A stretch of DNA of 64,000 nucleotides from Acestrorhynchus altus (GCA_034509495.1 CM067522.1:3343268-3407267), one strand, 5' to 3'; counted from the first letter of the stretch, positions 1-12,636 are shown. Numbers and translations: made by a program. Notes: generated by a model from the sequence alone, not told the origin.

Positions 1-990
1 GGGTTAGAAGAAGGGTAACACACTGAGCACCAACAGATGGACGTCACTGTAACTGTACACCAGCAAAGTGGGGCTACAAGGGAGGTGTGTTTTTCTAAAA
101 AAAAAATGAATGTATACCCATTAAATCAGCTGTGTTCATTTGAGTGTGTCTAAAGTCATTAGGTAAGGATGAAGTCCCAGGCTTAATCCTGCCTGCTGTG
201 AGTATCAGTATTATACATGGGGATTGAAATGGGAATGGCTAAAGGGTGTGAAAGACCCGGGTAACCTAACAAGTGCGTGGGATTACTGCCCGCTCTGAAA
301 GGATTTTAGCGGCATTTTAGGTGAGATTACCTGCGTACATACCCTGCACAACACACGCTGCGAGTGTTATTACATCATTTCCCCAAACAAACAAGTTCAT
401 ACTTCATTATCGTCTGCTTCCCATGCTTATTATTAACTTACAGATTTTGAGTGCCATTATGAACTCGTTTGGAAGTTGTGTAGTTATGAGAACGGGGAAC
501 CCCAACCGTTCCTTGGAGATAAATAAACAGTAGCAGGTCAGTCTGCCTGCTGTGACTATGAGTGTGTGTGTGAGTGCTGTAAGCATATGCTAAATTGCAC
601 ACCACCATGCCAACGCTTGGGATTACTGGAAGCTCGTAATTGACAGCAGCGGGTCACAGATGGAAGAGGACTGCATTCTACACTGATGTTCCTATTATGC
701 AACAATGCACATAAACAATTACTTGGTCCACTCAGTTACATAAAAGTGCCTTTCATTTCATGCTCCTGCAAAGTTACATCAGTGACAGAGTTTATGTAAC
801 AGTTCCAGAAAGGGCTCATTTCTTATAACCTCATAGAAATGAGCTCCGTCACGTCATATTGATGTATATGTCAACACGAGTTAAGTCCTAGATGTAGTGC
901 TGTAGTCAAGATGCCCTTTGTGAATTCCAAGACAGCTGACAGATGTTAATATCAAGATTAAGACATAGTGTGATGGGACTGAGATGAAAG
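1..990. other. Intergenic, no gene seen
   Basis: Unique-looking AT-rich DNA. Only short chance open frames are present; none has splice-flanked or family-like protein sequence. I see no RNA gene or clear repeat here. Confidence 0.6.
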
Positions 991-999
991 ACAGATGGA

Positions 1000-1690
1000 G
1001 CCAGAGCAGAGTATAAACAAGGACAGGACCCAGTCAAAACTAAGCCCAAACAAGAGTGAGGTAGAGTCAATATTGAGTCCAAATAGGAACAAGATGGATT
1101 GCTCCATCAGCAGCTGGAGTCTGAAAGAGCACAATAGGCCATGCTCTCCGTGGGTGGAGCTCTGTGTGTGTGGGGGGGGGGCTCTCTCCCCATTACTTCC
1201 ACTGTGATGCTGGCCAGCACAGGTGACTCCAAGCATATTGGCTGCCCACTGATGCTGCATTGGTGGTTGTATGAAGAGAGGCAGTGGCTGACTTCACATG
1301 TATCAGAGGAGGCATGTGCTTGTCCTTTTATGGAGCATTGCGAGTGATGGGGGAGTCCCAGTGAGTGGGTGGGTTAACTGGTTCTGATCTCAAATCAAGG
1401 TAAAGTAAGCCTGAGTCAAGATTGAGTCCAAATGAGAGTAAGAGAGAGTCAATATCACATCTCAAGAAGAGCAAGACTAAGTCAAGATGTTCAACTGAAA
1501 GTGAGATGGGGTCATGATGTCCAATCAAGTGAAGACAGAGTCCAAACAAGAGCTAGACCAAGTCAAGCAATCAGAACAACAATGAGACTGAGGCAAGATT
1601 GAGTCCAGTGTCTTTGAGAGTAAGGCAGAGTCAAAATCAAGTCCAAATCAGAGTCTAAATAGAATCATTAATTAGAATCAATTAGAAACA
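1000..1690. repeat. Degenerate GAGTC minisatellite
   Basis: Short phrases such as gagtcaagattgagtccaa and gagtccaaatgagagtaag recur, with drift, in two blocks (about 1000-1110 and 1390-1690). The unit is about 25-30 bp and very degenerate. The array is split by an inserted dispersed repeat (about 1125-1390). No coding frame is maintained. Confidence 0.6.
1125..1390 (+). mobile_element. Dispersed SINE-like repeat, copy A
   Basis: Its core (gaggcagtggctgacttcac, then tgtatc, gaggaggc/gaagc, gtgtgct) recurs at 20215-20395 in FAM219A intron 3, where a similar tail (gggggagagtcctagtgggg) also follows. Two related copies in unrelated places mark an interspersed repeat. SINE class is inferred from size and style only; I saw no tRNA-type promoter. 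Confidence 0.5.
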
Positions 1691-1699
1691 TCTCAAGAC

Positions 1700-2453
1700 A
1701 TTGTCTGTAAAAGAGCACTGCTAACAGTCTTTTCTACACCTCCTTCAGGCTTCTGGAAAGCCGTGTAGTCGACTGTAGTCATCGCAGTCATTACAATGGG
1801 ATGAATTCTGTCACCAGTATCAATCCCCCATTCTCCCAAAGTCCTATTGGTATGCACGCTGTATTATTAGTGTCTGATTATGGCATTAACAATTTGTACA
1901 CAGTTCCTTCTCTGTTCATTCAATAAAGCGACACAATAAACATTTGATGTTTGTGGAGCTACATCCACACCACTTTCAATATCGGGATGAAGGCAGATGC
2001 TCTTTGATGTAAGCTGGCGGAAGCCGGGGCTACGCTAATGAGTTCGGATCAAACCGCAGGAAGAGTACAAGGTCGGCCGAACCTTTACTATGGCAGGGAA
2101 AATATTAATTGTGTTCTCAGCTAGCTTTTGATTTCACAGCAGTGTCTAGTCAGAAGCAGACTGAAGGGACATGCTGTTGCACCAGATCTGCCCTGGGGAA
2201 ATGTGGTGACCTGAATGTGCACACTCACTCAGTGACTGTACATGTCAGGATGTACGGTCACACATTGATGCATACGTGTGTATACCTGTAAACTATTAAC
2301 ACTACTCATATGTACTGTGTGCTGTATTTATATTGATATAGACACTGTATGGCAGGTAAATGTGTACGATGCATTAATGTGACTCATATGTGTTAAATAT
2401 ATGCATCTACAAATGAACAATTATACAATTACTGTATATATTTATATCGTATA
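1700..2453. other. Intergenic, no gene seen
   Basis: AT-rich sequence with no supported gene. It ends at the TA target site of the transposon that follows. Confidence 0.55.
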
Positions 2454-3406
2454 CAACCCCAATTCCAATGAATTGTTGGGTAAAATAGAAATATAAACAG
2501 AATACAGTGTTTTGCACATCCTTTATAAGCTTTATTCAATTGAAAGCACAACAAAGACAAGATATTTAAAGGTCAAATGAATAAACGTTATTGTTTTTTG
2601 CAAATACACACTCATTTTGAATTTGATGGCTGCAACAAGTTGGGACAGGAGCATGTTTACCTCTGTGTTACATCACCTTTCCCTTTAACAGCACTGGGAG
2701 GAACTGAGGACACTAGATGTTGAGGCTTTGTAGGTGGAATTCTTTCCCATTCTTGCTTGATGTACTTGTTGCTCAAGAGTCTGGGGTCCCTCTTGTCGTA
2801 TTTTGCGCTTCATAATGTGCCACACATTTTCAATGGGAGACAGGGTTGGACTGCAGGCAGGCCAGTCTAGTACCTTCAGGGTGTTGTTGATCTATGGCTT
2901 TCGCTTTGCATGGTAGACTTTTAACTTTCACTCGTAAATGGAGCGACAAACTGTGTTCATTGACAGTGGTTTTCTGAAGATGAAATCCCTAAATTCCATG
3001 CAATTGCACTTTGAGAGACTTTGAGAGACTTTGAGAGTTTTTGAGCTGTTGGACTACTTGCTCGTGCAGTTGTTCACAAAGTGGTGAACTTCGTCCCATC
3101 CTTGCTTGTGAAGGACTGAGCCTTTCGGGGATGACACTCATCTCTTTCCAATTAACCTCTTCACCTGTGGAATGTTCCAGTCAGGTGTTTTTAGAACATT
3201 CCTTAATTTTCCCATCTTTTGTTGCCCCTGTCCCAACCTTTTTGGAAGATGTTGCATCAAATTCAAAATGAGTGAATATTTTCAAGAAAGTTGATTTGTT
3301 TGCAATGTATTCAATTGAATATGGATTGAAATGCATTTGCAAATCATCATATTCTGTTTTCATTTATGTTTGACACAAAGTCCCAACTTCACTGGAACTG
3401 GGGTTG
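2454..3406. mobile_element. Non-autonomous DNA transposon, TA target site
   Basis: The left end begins caaccccaattccaatgaa and the right end reads ttcactggaactggggttg, its near-exact inverse complement; both continue into TTGGG. TA dinucleotides flank both ends, as for Tc1/mariner-type insertion. The 953-bp interior has no transposase-like frame, so this is a deletion or MITE-like derivative. Superfamily is inferred from the TA duplication alone. Confidence 0.75.
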
Positions 3407-4231
3407 TATGTTTATGTCTAAAAGTCTCCTCCTAAAGTACCGTGAGTGCACTAACATATTTCATACCTTTCTGTTTTACTGTTGATCAGAATGGCTTAGA
3501 GCTCATGAAAACCAGGAGTCCAGAATCTCAGATGATAAGAATATTTAATTTCAAATTTGACTAAATTAATAATCATACAGTATCAAAATTAAAATAAAAG
3601 AAAGCTTGAAATATATCTCTTTAAATGTAAGGAATATAAAATAAATTAACTTTAACTTTTTTAACAGATAAATCTTTTTCACAGACTTCTGATTTTTGAG
3701 ATGCACTGGTATATATGGAGTTTACGATATGCAATTATAATGTTAAAATCAAAATCAAAAAGATTTAAAATTTGTCATTATTGAATGTATTAAATATAAC
3801 TAAATGACCTGATGCACTAATATTTGGTCATATTTATACAGTAACATAAAAAAATAGGAGATCTCATTAAATGTTTCTATGTTGTGAAATATGGACATAT
3901 CAGTTGTCTTCTGTTGAACAATATCTATATATAAAGGTGATGTAAACTATTAAAAAATTAGAAAAGTTGCCAACTATTACTGAGTAGAATATGAGGACTC
4001 CCTATGCCCTAACAGCTGATTTTTCATCCTTTGAAATAACCTCAGAAGGTCTCTGGCATTGACTGGGAGAAAGTGTTTCCCACTCCTCCACAATTCCATC
4101 ATCTGAGGGAAGCATCTTAATAAGATTAAGATCCAGGCTTTGGTTGATGCTTCCAAAAGTCTCTATTTAATTAATTAATGAATTATAAACATATATTTTT
4201 AGAGATTCCTTAGTGGGTTTACTGGAAAATT
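3407..4231. other. AT-rich intergenic DNA with direct repeat
   Basis: A roughly 50-bp segment starting actgttgatcag at 3478 recurs at 4869 (then nnggcttanagctcatg in both). The two copies bracket 1.39 kb of AT-rich, transposon-like DNA. No gene is supported. Confidence 0.5.
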
Positions 4232-4618
4232 TTGGGCTGTTGTCATGTTACGTGGTCCACCTCCATTTCAGGATCAGGTTTTGGACAGATGGTCTCACAC
4301 TGCCCTTATGCACCAAGCATCTTCTGGTACAGTGAAGAATTCATAGTGAAGTTGATGATGGAGAGATCGCCAGGCCCTGCTGCAGCAAACCAGCCACAAA
4401 CCTTGACCATTTCCACCCCCATGCTTCACAGGTAGTGTGAGGTTCTTGTGCTCAAATGCTGTATTTGGTTTGCTCCAAAAATGTGTTCTGTTACTGGTTG
4501 AATTGGCTGGGAGAGCCTGGTCTGACCATGATGACAGATATTTTTTTGAAATTATTGATTTGTCTTTACTCTGAGATCTTTTTAAATCCCTTTGACATTC
4601 TTTATGAAAAGAGGCCAC
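4232..4618 (-). mobile_element. Degenerate Tc1-like transposon relic
   Basis: On the - strand a frame reads LPVKHGGGNGQGLW, resembling the TVKHGGGSIMVWG block before the catalytic core in fish Tc1-like transposases. The rest of the frame has decayed and no inverted ends were found. It lies between the two direct repeats at 3478 and 4869. Confidence 0.45.
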
Positions 4619-5111
4619 ATTTTAAGCAGTAAGAGGGAAGTTCCAATCTTTTACTGACAAAAACGCATTTCTATGAATGAAATATGAAAAATAATGGGTG
4701 AATTTTTTTTTTTCCCTCGAATGCTGTTCATATGAATATATGGTTAAAAGACAGTAAATGGAGGCCCTATGTTTTCCAAATGGCTGTATAATGTATATGT
4801 ACGTAGTCTTTATCTCGTAGTCCATATTCTAGTGCATCTAAATATATAATATCATTCTAGTTTGTCGTACTGTTGATCAGTGTGGCTTAAAGCTCATGGA
4901 AACACAGAAATACAGAATCTGTGAGTATTAATCACAGTATCAACTTTAAAACTGAGGATGATCGAGAAATATCACTTTAAACGGAATGAATATTAAATAT
5001 ATAATATGATTTTAATATTATATAATTTAATATTATAATATAATGTTAAATATGACAGTTTAATTTCACTTTGTTTTAACATATTTGTGTTTGAAATGCT
5101 CTAGAATATCA

Positions 5112-5113
<2 letters not shown>

Positions 5114-5142
<29 letters not shown>
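5114..5142. repeat. (AC)n microsatellite
   Basis: About 14 perfect AC units. Confidence 0.95.
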
Positions 5143-5145
<3 letters not shown>

Positions 5146-5329
5146 TATGTACAGTATTACATAATGATGGTATAAAAAACATACTGTTTACTAATAAACC
5201 ATAATCTACTTCTCCCATCTGTGAGGCTGCCGGGATTGCATAACCTAGATCTTCAGAATTAGACCAGGCCGACACAGTCTTTTTTTTCTCTCCGTCTGTC
5301 TCTTTCTATTTTTATTTTTATTATATTTA

Positions 5330-5331
<2 letters not shown>

Positions 5332-5364
<33 letters not shown>
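5332..5364. repeat. (GT)n microsatellite
   Basis: About 16 perfect GT units. Confidence 0.95.
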
Positions 5365-5365
<1 letters not shown>

Positions 5366-6034
5366 CAGTGCTTTACTAATCTTTTGTTCAAATACGCACA
5401 TTGGTTCCATGTGATAAACTCAAGGCAGTTCTTGCAAACAGTGGGTAAATCACAGTAATTGTGCTGAATAGAGCTGCTGCATTAGTCTGGAAATGATGTG
5501 CACATTTAAATCAAGTAAATGATTATGTTTTCATTGTCGGCCTCTCTCGTTATCATACACACTTTCCCAGCTGACAGTATTTATTTATAGCTCTTATTGT
5601 CGAGTGTGTGTATTTCTTGCTCTCAATCTGTGTTTTTTATGCGACAGACTGAGATACTCTGAGCCGCTTCTTAAAGCTAGAAGTGACTCATCAGACGCAA
5701 ACATACGGAGCTTATCTTGTCTGCCTCATGCAGAGACTCCAGCTGCAGATGTGTCCATACACCAGCTGAATGCTATCAGATGTCTAATCCAGTGCAAACA
5801 GACATGCGCTCCTTCAGTATGTCAGACTCTTCATAGTATGATGGTACACATGCAGTTCACTGTATCACATTTTTATATAGTCATTATATTCATACTATAT
5901 TATATTATATTATATAGTCATTTAATACTCATTACTCATGAATACATTTAGAAAATTTAGAATAGAATAGAGTAAAATGTAGAGTTTAATTCACAGTCAA
6001 GAGTGTAAAACAGTCAGAGCAAGAAACTGAAAAA

Positions 6035-6395
6035 AAGACCTTCGCCTTCTTCTTTCGGCTGCTCCCGGATCATCTGCCTCCATCCTGCCCTATCCCCTGT
6101 CACACCAACCATCTCCATGTCCACCTTCACTACATCCATAAACCTTCTCTGAGGTCTTCCTCTTCTCCTTCTGCCCGGCAGCTTCATCTCCAACATTCTT
6201 TGTCCGATATATCCATTATTCCTCCTCAACACATGTCCAAACCATCTCAACCTGGCCTCTCTGGCTTTATCTCCAAACTGCTCCACCTTCACTGTCCCTC
6301 TGATCTGCTCATTTCTAATCTTGCCCATACTCGTCACTCCCAACCAAAATCTCAGCATCTTCATCTCCGCCACCTCCAGCTCAGCCTCCTGAGAA
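6035..6395 (-). mobile_element. RTE-type LINE, 3' end of ORF (truncated)
   Basis: On the - strand the conceptual protein contains EAELEVAEMKMLRFWLGV, then EARLRWFGHVLRR and GRRRRGRPQRRFMD. These are the familiar C-terminal blocks after the reverse transcriptase domain in RTE-clade LINEs. The endonuclease and catalytic RT core are absent, the usual result of 5' truncation. A second relic of the same family lies at 22003-22617 in the same orientation. Confidence 0.8.
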
Positions 6396-6399
6396 ACAC

Positions 6400-6880
6400 T
6401 GGGGAAAAAAAAGACATTAATGAGCATAAATGGAAATTAAATTCAATTTACTTCAAACCAAGCTAAATATCTGAGGTTTGTATGGAACAGGCTCCACCAG
6501 AGTCCTTCAAATGTTCTGATTATATGCATTTGATGTTCTGTACCTGATTCTAGTTTGAAACAAAGAACAAAGGACACACAAAGAACAGCTGCAATTCAAT
6601 TTGGTATGCAATGGACAAGTTTTGACTCTGGACATAGTGGACCAAAGATGACATGGCCTCATGGACCATCACAGGCCATCATCCGTGCCTCTCCACTCTT
6701 CCTCCAGAATCCAGGAGTGCTTGAGTTGAGACGCATCTGAAAGGAGCATCATCCATTCATCTGGAGCACTGAGAAACAGTCCACTTCTTTCAGGAGGGGC
6801 TTGTTATTAGGAATGCTGCGTGTGTGCTGAATATGTGTGTAATGGCTCTTGATGCACTGACCCCAGCCTGAGTCCACTCT
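6400..6880. other. Intergenic, no gene seen
   Basis: Nothing recognisable apart from the flanking transposon relics. Confidence 0.5.
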
Positions 6881-6883
6881 TCA

Positions 6884-7069
6884 TTACACTCCCAAGTTCT
6901 TCAGTTGACTTTTCCTGATGATCCTCTGAAGGCTGTGGTCATCCCTGTTGCTTGTGCACCTTTTATCTCCACATTTCCCCGATTCTGTCAACTTTCCATT
7001 AATATGCTTTGATACGGCACTCTGAGAACAGCAGGCAGAGACCCTCTCTGTGGAGGGTGTCGACCACAC
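6884..7069 (-). mobile_element. Tc1-like transposase N-terminal fragment
   Basis: The - strand frame contains CSQSAVSKHINGKL, CTSNRDDHSLQRII and LKNLG. These match the paired helix-turn-helix DNA-binding region of fish Tc1-like transposases. The catalytic DDE part is missing and no complete inverted ends were found, so it is a dead fragment. Confidence 0.75.
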
Positions 7070-7258
7070 AGATCAAAGGGCAGTTACAGAATGATTACTC
7101 AGTGAGTAAACAGAACACACAACTGTTATATGTACATTAATCAAATTAATTAACAATTACTTAATAACTAATTAACTAGAACAAGGGGTAATGCAAACAG
7201 AGTTCAGCATCCCTGTCAAATACTGGCTCAGCCTAACATCAAAAGTGCCCATAAACTC

Positions 7259-7483
7259 TAATCATTATTAACAACAAAAACAACAACAACAACAATAATA
7301 ATGATAACAACAATAATAATAATAACAATAACAATAACAATAATAATAATAATGCTAATAGTAATATGCTAATAATAATAATAATATAGATAATGATAAT
7401 AATAATAATGATAATAATAATAATAATGATAAATAAATCATGTTTTATTGCCATTAATGTCACCATTGTTGATTATAGTAGTA

Positions 7484-7544
<61 letters not shown>

Positions 7545-7603
7545 GAATAATAATAATAATAATAATACGAATAATAATAATAATAATGATAAAAATAATA
7601 ATG

Positions 7604-7640
<37 letters not shown>

Positions 7641-7700
7641 TAAATAAATCATGTTTTATTGTAATAAATGTCACCATTGTTGATTATAGTAGTATTATTT
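7259..7700. repeat. AAT/AAC trinucleotide repeat cluster
   Basis: Interrupted (AAT)n and (AAC)n. A 56-bp non-simple segment (7428-7483) is repeated at 7639-7694, offset 211 bp, with a few differences. The simple repeat between them therefore grew together with a local duplication. Polyasparagine or polyisoleucine frames here are not genes. Confidence 0.9.
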
Positions 7701-9040
7701 ATTGTTGTTGGAAGGTTTGTCATTTTTATTAAATCTAATGAGGACCATTATCATTTTTAATATGATGCCAACCTTTTGAGGACAGTGCCAATGTTGATGG
7801 TGGTGCCATGTCTTTGCCAGAAGTGACCCAGGTATGTTCTGAGACATGTACGTCAAACGAGCATTTTTAATATGTGGACCATTTAGTTAGTGCTGCATAT
7901 CCATATGCTGTCTAGATATTTACAATCACAGCGGTGATAGAAGATCCAGAGGAGAGTTAAACTGGGATTTAGGGCCAGAAGAGCTTCACTTTCCCAGCAC
8001 AGATTTAATGAAATCTGTCAAAACTACAGTCAGGTACATCAATTATTCATTATTGGTCACCTTTTCAAAAAAGTCAATACTGGACCTCAATTAGGTCTGG
8101 TGTATGAAGACGTTTGATTAGTCTGTCACAGCCACAGCCCTGTGACGCCCCCTGGTGCTCTGGGCCCTGCGCTGCAGCTGCTGGACTCCACTGCTCCCTG
8201 GAAGTATTAAGGCATTACCAACAGCCAAGAGTATCTATTGCAGTTCTGAGCCAATCAGTCTCCGAAGATCAGAACATCGTTTACATTCCAAACAGAACCG
8301 TAAGAACCTGGTGAGCATCCTAAACTAAATAAGGTTCTCAGTTCAAAACTATGACATGTTGACACAGGGGTGTAAATTCACACGTGGATATGTCCGTGCC
8401 AATATTTTAGGGAGACACAATTGTCCCTACCAGTATTTAACTTGATCACATTGTCTTTAAAGTCAGATCAGATCATTCCGATGTGCTCTGTCTCAGACTC
8501 TCATTTTAAAGAAATTAAAGGTTTGCCTTTTGCTGACCTTGAGCGTGAAGCTGAAATTTCAGCTTTAACAGTTACAGTCTGGCCCCCTCGGCACCATTTA
8601 AATTGGAATGGAAAACTGATATCAAACCGAAACAGCAATAGGCCCCTGTGGCTGCTTTTCTTTCTAAACTACCAGCGTAACCAGCAGTGGTTCCGTCCAT
8701 TTAATCACCTGGTCAGTCATCAAACAACTGTTCGATTGCTTCAGTTTGGCGGGAATGGAATCCCGCAGCCATGCCAGCACATTGCGAACATGGTTTGACA
8801 CCCCTGGATTAAAAGGATTAAGTATGGGGTAAATTTACAATGATTAACACATGAATTGGTCCCAGATGGCAGAAGCATTTGGGCCAAATCTGGACCAAAG
8901 TTGAGCCAAACCTTTTACTCCTATATAATATTCCCACACTATGGATATTTTACTGCAGTTTAATATGAGTCTTTGATATGTTGCCTAAATATTTTAGAGC
9001 TGTTCATAATCCATAACTATGGATCATTTTCCATATTCAA
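7700..9040. other. Intergenic, no gene seen
   Basis: No gene supported. At 8144-8158 the string gacgccccctggtgc resembles the reverse complement of the CTCF core motif (13 of 15 consensus positions by eye). Confidence 0.5.
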
Positions 9041-9047
9041 AGTCCCC

Positions 9048-9105
9048 AATGGACCCTAAACTAATGGACCCTAAACTAATGGACCCTAAACTAATGGACC
9101 CTAAA
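9048..9105. repeat. 15-bp tandem repeat, four copies
   Basis: The unit aatggaccctaaact is repeated nearly four times without error. Confidence 0.9.
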
Positions 9106-9257
9106 TCTTTTAAGCTCATAGTACCTACGTTGTAGATGTTTAAAACTTTGTCATTTTCTCTAAACTCTTTATCATTTAGGCCTAGTTTTGTTCTAAATAT
9201 TAGACAATTTTAGCCTCAAATGTGTTTCCAAAACTGTGACATAATTATGTCTACTCG

Positions 9258-9272
9258 TATTATTATTATTAC

Positions 9273-9333
<61 letters not shown>

Positions 9334-9351
9334 GTTGTTGTTGTTGTTGTT
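9258..9351. repeat. (ATT)n/(GTT)n microsatellite
   Basis: ATT run passing into GTT units. Confidence 0.95.
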
Positions 9352-9517
9352 ATATTTTATTTTATTTTTTTGAGAATGGTTTGCAGTAGAAGACAGATGA
9401 ACACTACACAATGACACTTTTAACCCTAGTTATGCTCCTTATTAGTACTTTTATCTTCAGATATGATTCTAGTGCAGTGAACCCTTAAATCCTATATACG
9501 TAGAATTCCTAATTTGT

Positions 9518-9563
9518 TTATTATTATTATTATTATTATTATTGTTGTTGTTGTTGTTGTTTT
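9518..9563. repeat. (ATT)n/(GTT)n microsatellite
   Basis: A second ATT-to-GTT compound tract, with the same ATT-then-GTT order as the tract at 9258-9351. Confidence 0.9.
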
Positions 9564-9867
9564 GATTATTATTCATTAATTCACAGACTGAATGGCAGTA
9601 GAGGGACGTAGAAGGTTGTAGACTGCAGAGAACTGGTCGTGATGGAAGAGGCAGTGTTACAGGAGAATGGAATATGAGGAGATCAAGATGTTGGCAGCAT
9701 GATGATCAAGACCAGGAATCAGCAAATCCATAAAAGAAAATCTGGAAGCCTGAGGGAAGAGGAAGGAGTGTGAAGTCAATCTGGTGGCAGCATGATGATC
9801 GCTGCTGATTCACACAGACTCTCACACACACGAGAAGAGAATGGAATATGAGATCAGTGAACATTGA

Positions 9868-9868
<1 letters not shown>

Positions 9869-9934
<66 letters not shown>

Positions 9935-9958
9935 ACACACACACACATACACACGCAC

Positions 9959-9994
<36 letters not shown>

Positions 9995-10035
9995 ACACAC
10001 ACACGCACACACGCACACACACACACACACACACA
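9869..10035. repeat. Long (AC)n microsatellite
   Basis: About 165 bp of AC with ACAT and ACGC interruptions. The interrupted block appears twice (about 9930 and 9990), suggesting higher-order expansion. Confidence 0.95.
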
Positions 10036-10211
10036 GTTTATATTTATTTATTTATTATTTGTTAAAAATTGAAATAAACAGAGAGAACATCAGCTCTACT
10101 GACTTGAGTGTGAACTTATTTGACGTCTGCAAAATGAAAAGCTGTTACACTGTATCTCAGTGTACACCAACTGGTCACTTCAGTAACCCCACCTCCTTTT
10201 CTCTACACCCA

Positions 10212-10575
10212 CTGCCATACTTTATTCTCATCCTTTCCCCCTGATCTCCAGTGCTCAGGACCCCAGAGGACCACCACAGAGCAGCTTTGATGTGGGTGGT
10301 GGGTCATTCTCAGCACTGCAGTCACACTGACATGGTGGTGGTGTGTTAGTGTGTGTTGCGCTGGTACAGACACAGCAGTGCTGCTGGAGTGAATGACCCA
10401 CCACAAAAATAATATCTGCTCTGTGGGGTCCTGACCAATGAAGATCAGGGTGAAAGGAGGACAATAAAGTCTGCAGAGAAACAGATGGACTACAGTATAG
10501 TGTGTCATTATAGAACTACAAAGTGCTTGTGTATGGTCAGTGGAGGTGATTCAATGGAAACAAGGAGGTGGTATT
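10212..10575. mobile_element. Foldback MITE family, copy 1 (incomplete)
   Basis: Shares gctctgtggggtcctga, tcattctcagcactgcagt and agaactacaaagtgct with the fuller copies at 52361-52998 and 54506-54950. Left and right parts are inverted relatives of each other (ggaccccagaggaccaccac versus the ggtcctgacc side). The outer left arm is missing. Confidence 0.75.
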
Positions 10576-10743
10576 AATCGTATGGCTTATATGTGTGTAG
10601 ATGAAGACATGAAGACTCCACATGCAGAAATGTTAGATGGGCTGCACTGTTTGGTCTGTGAAACAATTCTAAAAGAAGTAAACCTCCAAAAGAACACAGA
10701 CTCTCTCCATCAGTGCAGGAACTGTAAAGCTGCAAAGTAGAAC

Positions 10744-10744
<1 letters not shown>

Positions 10745-10804
<60 letters not shown>

Positions 10805-10811
10805 CAACATC

Positions 10812-10894
<83 letters not shown>
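10745..10894. repeat. (ATC)n microsatellite
   Basis: About 50 trinucleotide units with occasional ACC or AAC changes. The polymethionine frame on the - strand is an artefact of this repeat. Confidence 0.97.
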
Positions 10895-10899
<5 letters not shown>

Positions 10900-12400
10900 A
10901 TTTCAAAAAGCAGCAGAGCTGAAATAAGGAAATCCAGTAGGGGGCAGTATTATCTCAGTAATCAGATTAGAACAGGCCCTGTAATATTTATGCAATATTA
11001 ATAACAATATCAATAACCTGCAATTAAACTTAGGTCAACATCATTTTACTAAGTGTTACACAAAGCAAGTAAACATGGAGAGAGAGGTGGGTAGTGTAAG
11101 TGAGGTGGGACCTCCATGATCATCATGGAGCATTGGGCACCTAGGACTTTGTGGCTGTTCCATGGCTGTTGCACTTTTGGTAGGTACTGACCACTGCATA
11201 CCAAGAACACGGCACGAGACCTGCCTGATATTTTGCAGATGATCTGCTTGTAGATGATTTCAGGAAAGGATCATCCGGCAGAAGATCTGACCAAGAGCAC
11301 TTGAGGTTCTGCTGCTTGGTTCTCAGAGAGAATCTCCTGGAGGAACCGACACTGAGACTGAAGAACCCTTATAGAATCCAAAAGTATATAATACACTTAT
11401 TATCTAGATATTTATAATAGTTTAATATATTTATCTGCACATCTTCTGAAATCACCCAATACCCCTTTACTACAATAACAGCCTCTCCTCAGAGATACTG
11501 GCTGGAGCTCCATCATCACTTAGAGAATACAGTTCCTCTGCTCAAAAACTTTATACCTTCAGTCAGTCATTTGTGGAGTGACCTCTGCAAGCCTCTCAGG
11601 AGAGAGAGGACACTTAAGCTCAAACCCAGCTAGACGTTACACCCCATCTTCAGAACAGATCTGTGAACCTGAACATCATCACTGTGGAGGGAAAGAGAAA
11701 TTAGAACCAGGATTCAGCTACTTTACTTTGCACCCATTGCTGACACAGATGTGCAAATGCGCACACTGCTTGTCACACAAAGTAGCTGCCACTTCCAGAC
11801 ATTCTTCCTCCAGACATGAGCTGAAGTGCTGAGGTTTGTGGATATCTGATGCTCTCTTGTGGTGGAGTTCAGATCTGCAGTTAAGGTGGCCTTATGTGAT
11901 GGAGCTGCTTTGAGTCTAGAGGTTTATACAAACTCCTAAGCGAATGTTTGGAAACCCCTGCTCTACTTACATACGTTTTTGATGTAAGTGAAAATAGGTT
12001 TTGCACACAATGTCTCAAATAGAATTACTCATAATTTGCTTGTGCAAAATGTATTACATGTCATTTGTGCCAAGAATTCCAAATTAAATGTTTTTTTTTT
12101 TGTCTTGTTTTTAATCAATGAGACAGAAATTATGCTCTAAAACAAAATGTCATATTGTAGATGGTTTATTTTAGGTAATATGTTCACTTACTTTGACACA
12201 GATCTAAATGCATCATTTAAACATGGACATCCTGTCCAAGACTATGTCATTCCTCTTATGTTGACTCAGCACCTCTTCAGATAGTGAGAGAGACAATATG
12301 AGACTAACAGACAGATTCATCAGAGCACTGTAACTATTTTTAGCTGAGCCGGTTGGTTTTCAGCACCACGGAGAGCAGAGCAATTCTGTATCAGGCCCAT
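10895..12400. other. Intergenic, no gene seen
   Basis: Moderately complex DNA. No frame resembles a known protein and no splice-flanked exon was recognised. Confidence 0.5.
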
Positions 12401-12404
12401 GGAC

Positions 12405-12481
12405 ATCCATCCATCCATCCATCCATCCATCCATCCATCCATCCATCCATCCATCCATCCATCCATCCATCCATCCATCCA
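12405..12481. repeat. (CATC)n microsatellite
   Basis: About 19 tetranucleotide units. It directly abuts a dispersed fish repeat (12484-12636). Confidence 0.97.
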
Positions 12482-12483
12482 TT

Positions 12484-12636
12484 TTCTATACTGCTTATTC
12501 CTGAATAGGGTCACGGGGGAGCCGGTGCCCTGCCAGCAACTCTGAGGGCAAGGGCAGGAAACAACCCTAGACAGGGCGCTAGTCCATCGTAGGGCTGGCC
12601 CACGGACAAACTAACCCTAATGCATTTCTAGACTGG
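12484..12636 (+). mobile_element. Dispersed fish repeat, 3' end
   Basis: A CATC tract followed by a tctatactgcttattcctg segment, gggtcacgggggagc and cagggcgctagtccatcg is a widespread arrangement in fish genomes, usually the tail of a retroelement. The class is not certain from sequence alone. Confidence 0.5.

Larger units (their letters stand above)
4640..6030. other. Intergenic, AT-rich with CA/GT tracts
   Basis: No gene recognised. Contains a CA dinucleotide run at 5114-5142 and a GT run at 5332-5364, about 190 bp apart and in opposite orientation. Confidence 0.6.

Noticed and set aside
7239..7732. Polyisoleucine and polyasparagine frames
   Set aside because: Simple AAT-repeat translation.
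9706..10244. Thr-His and Cys-Val repeat proteins
   Set aside because: Translation of a CA microsatellite.
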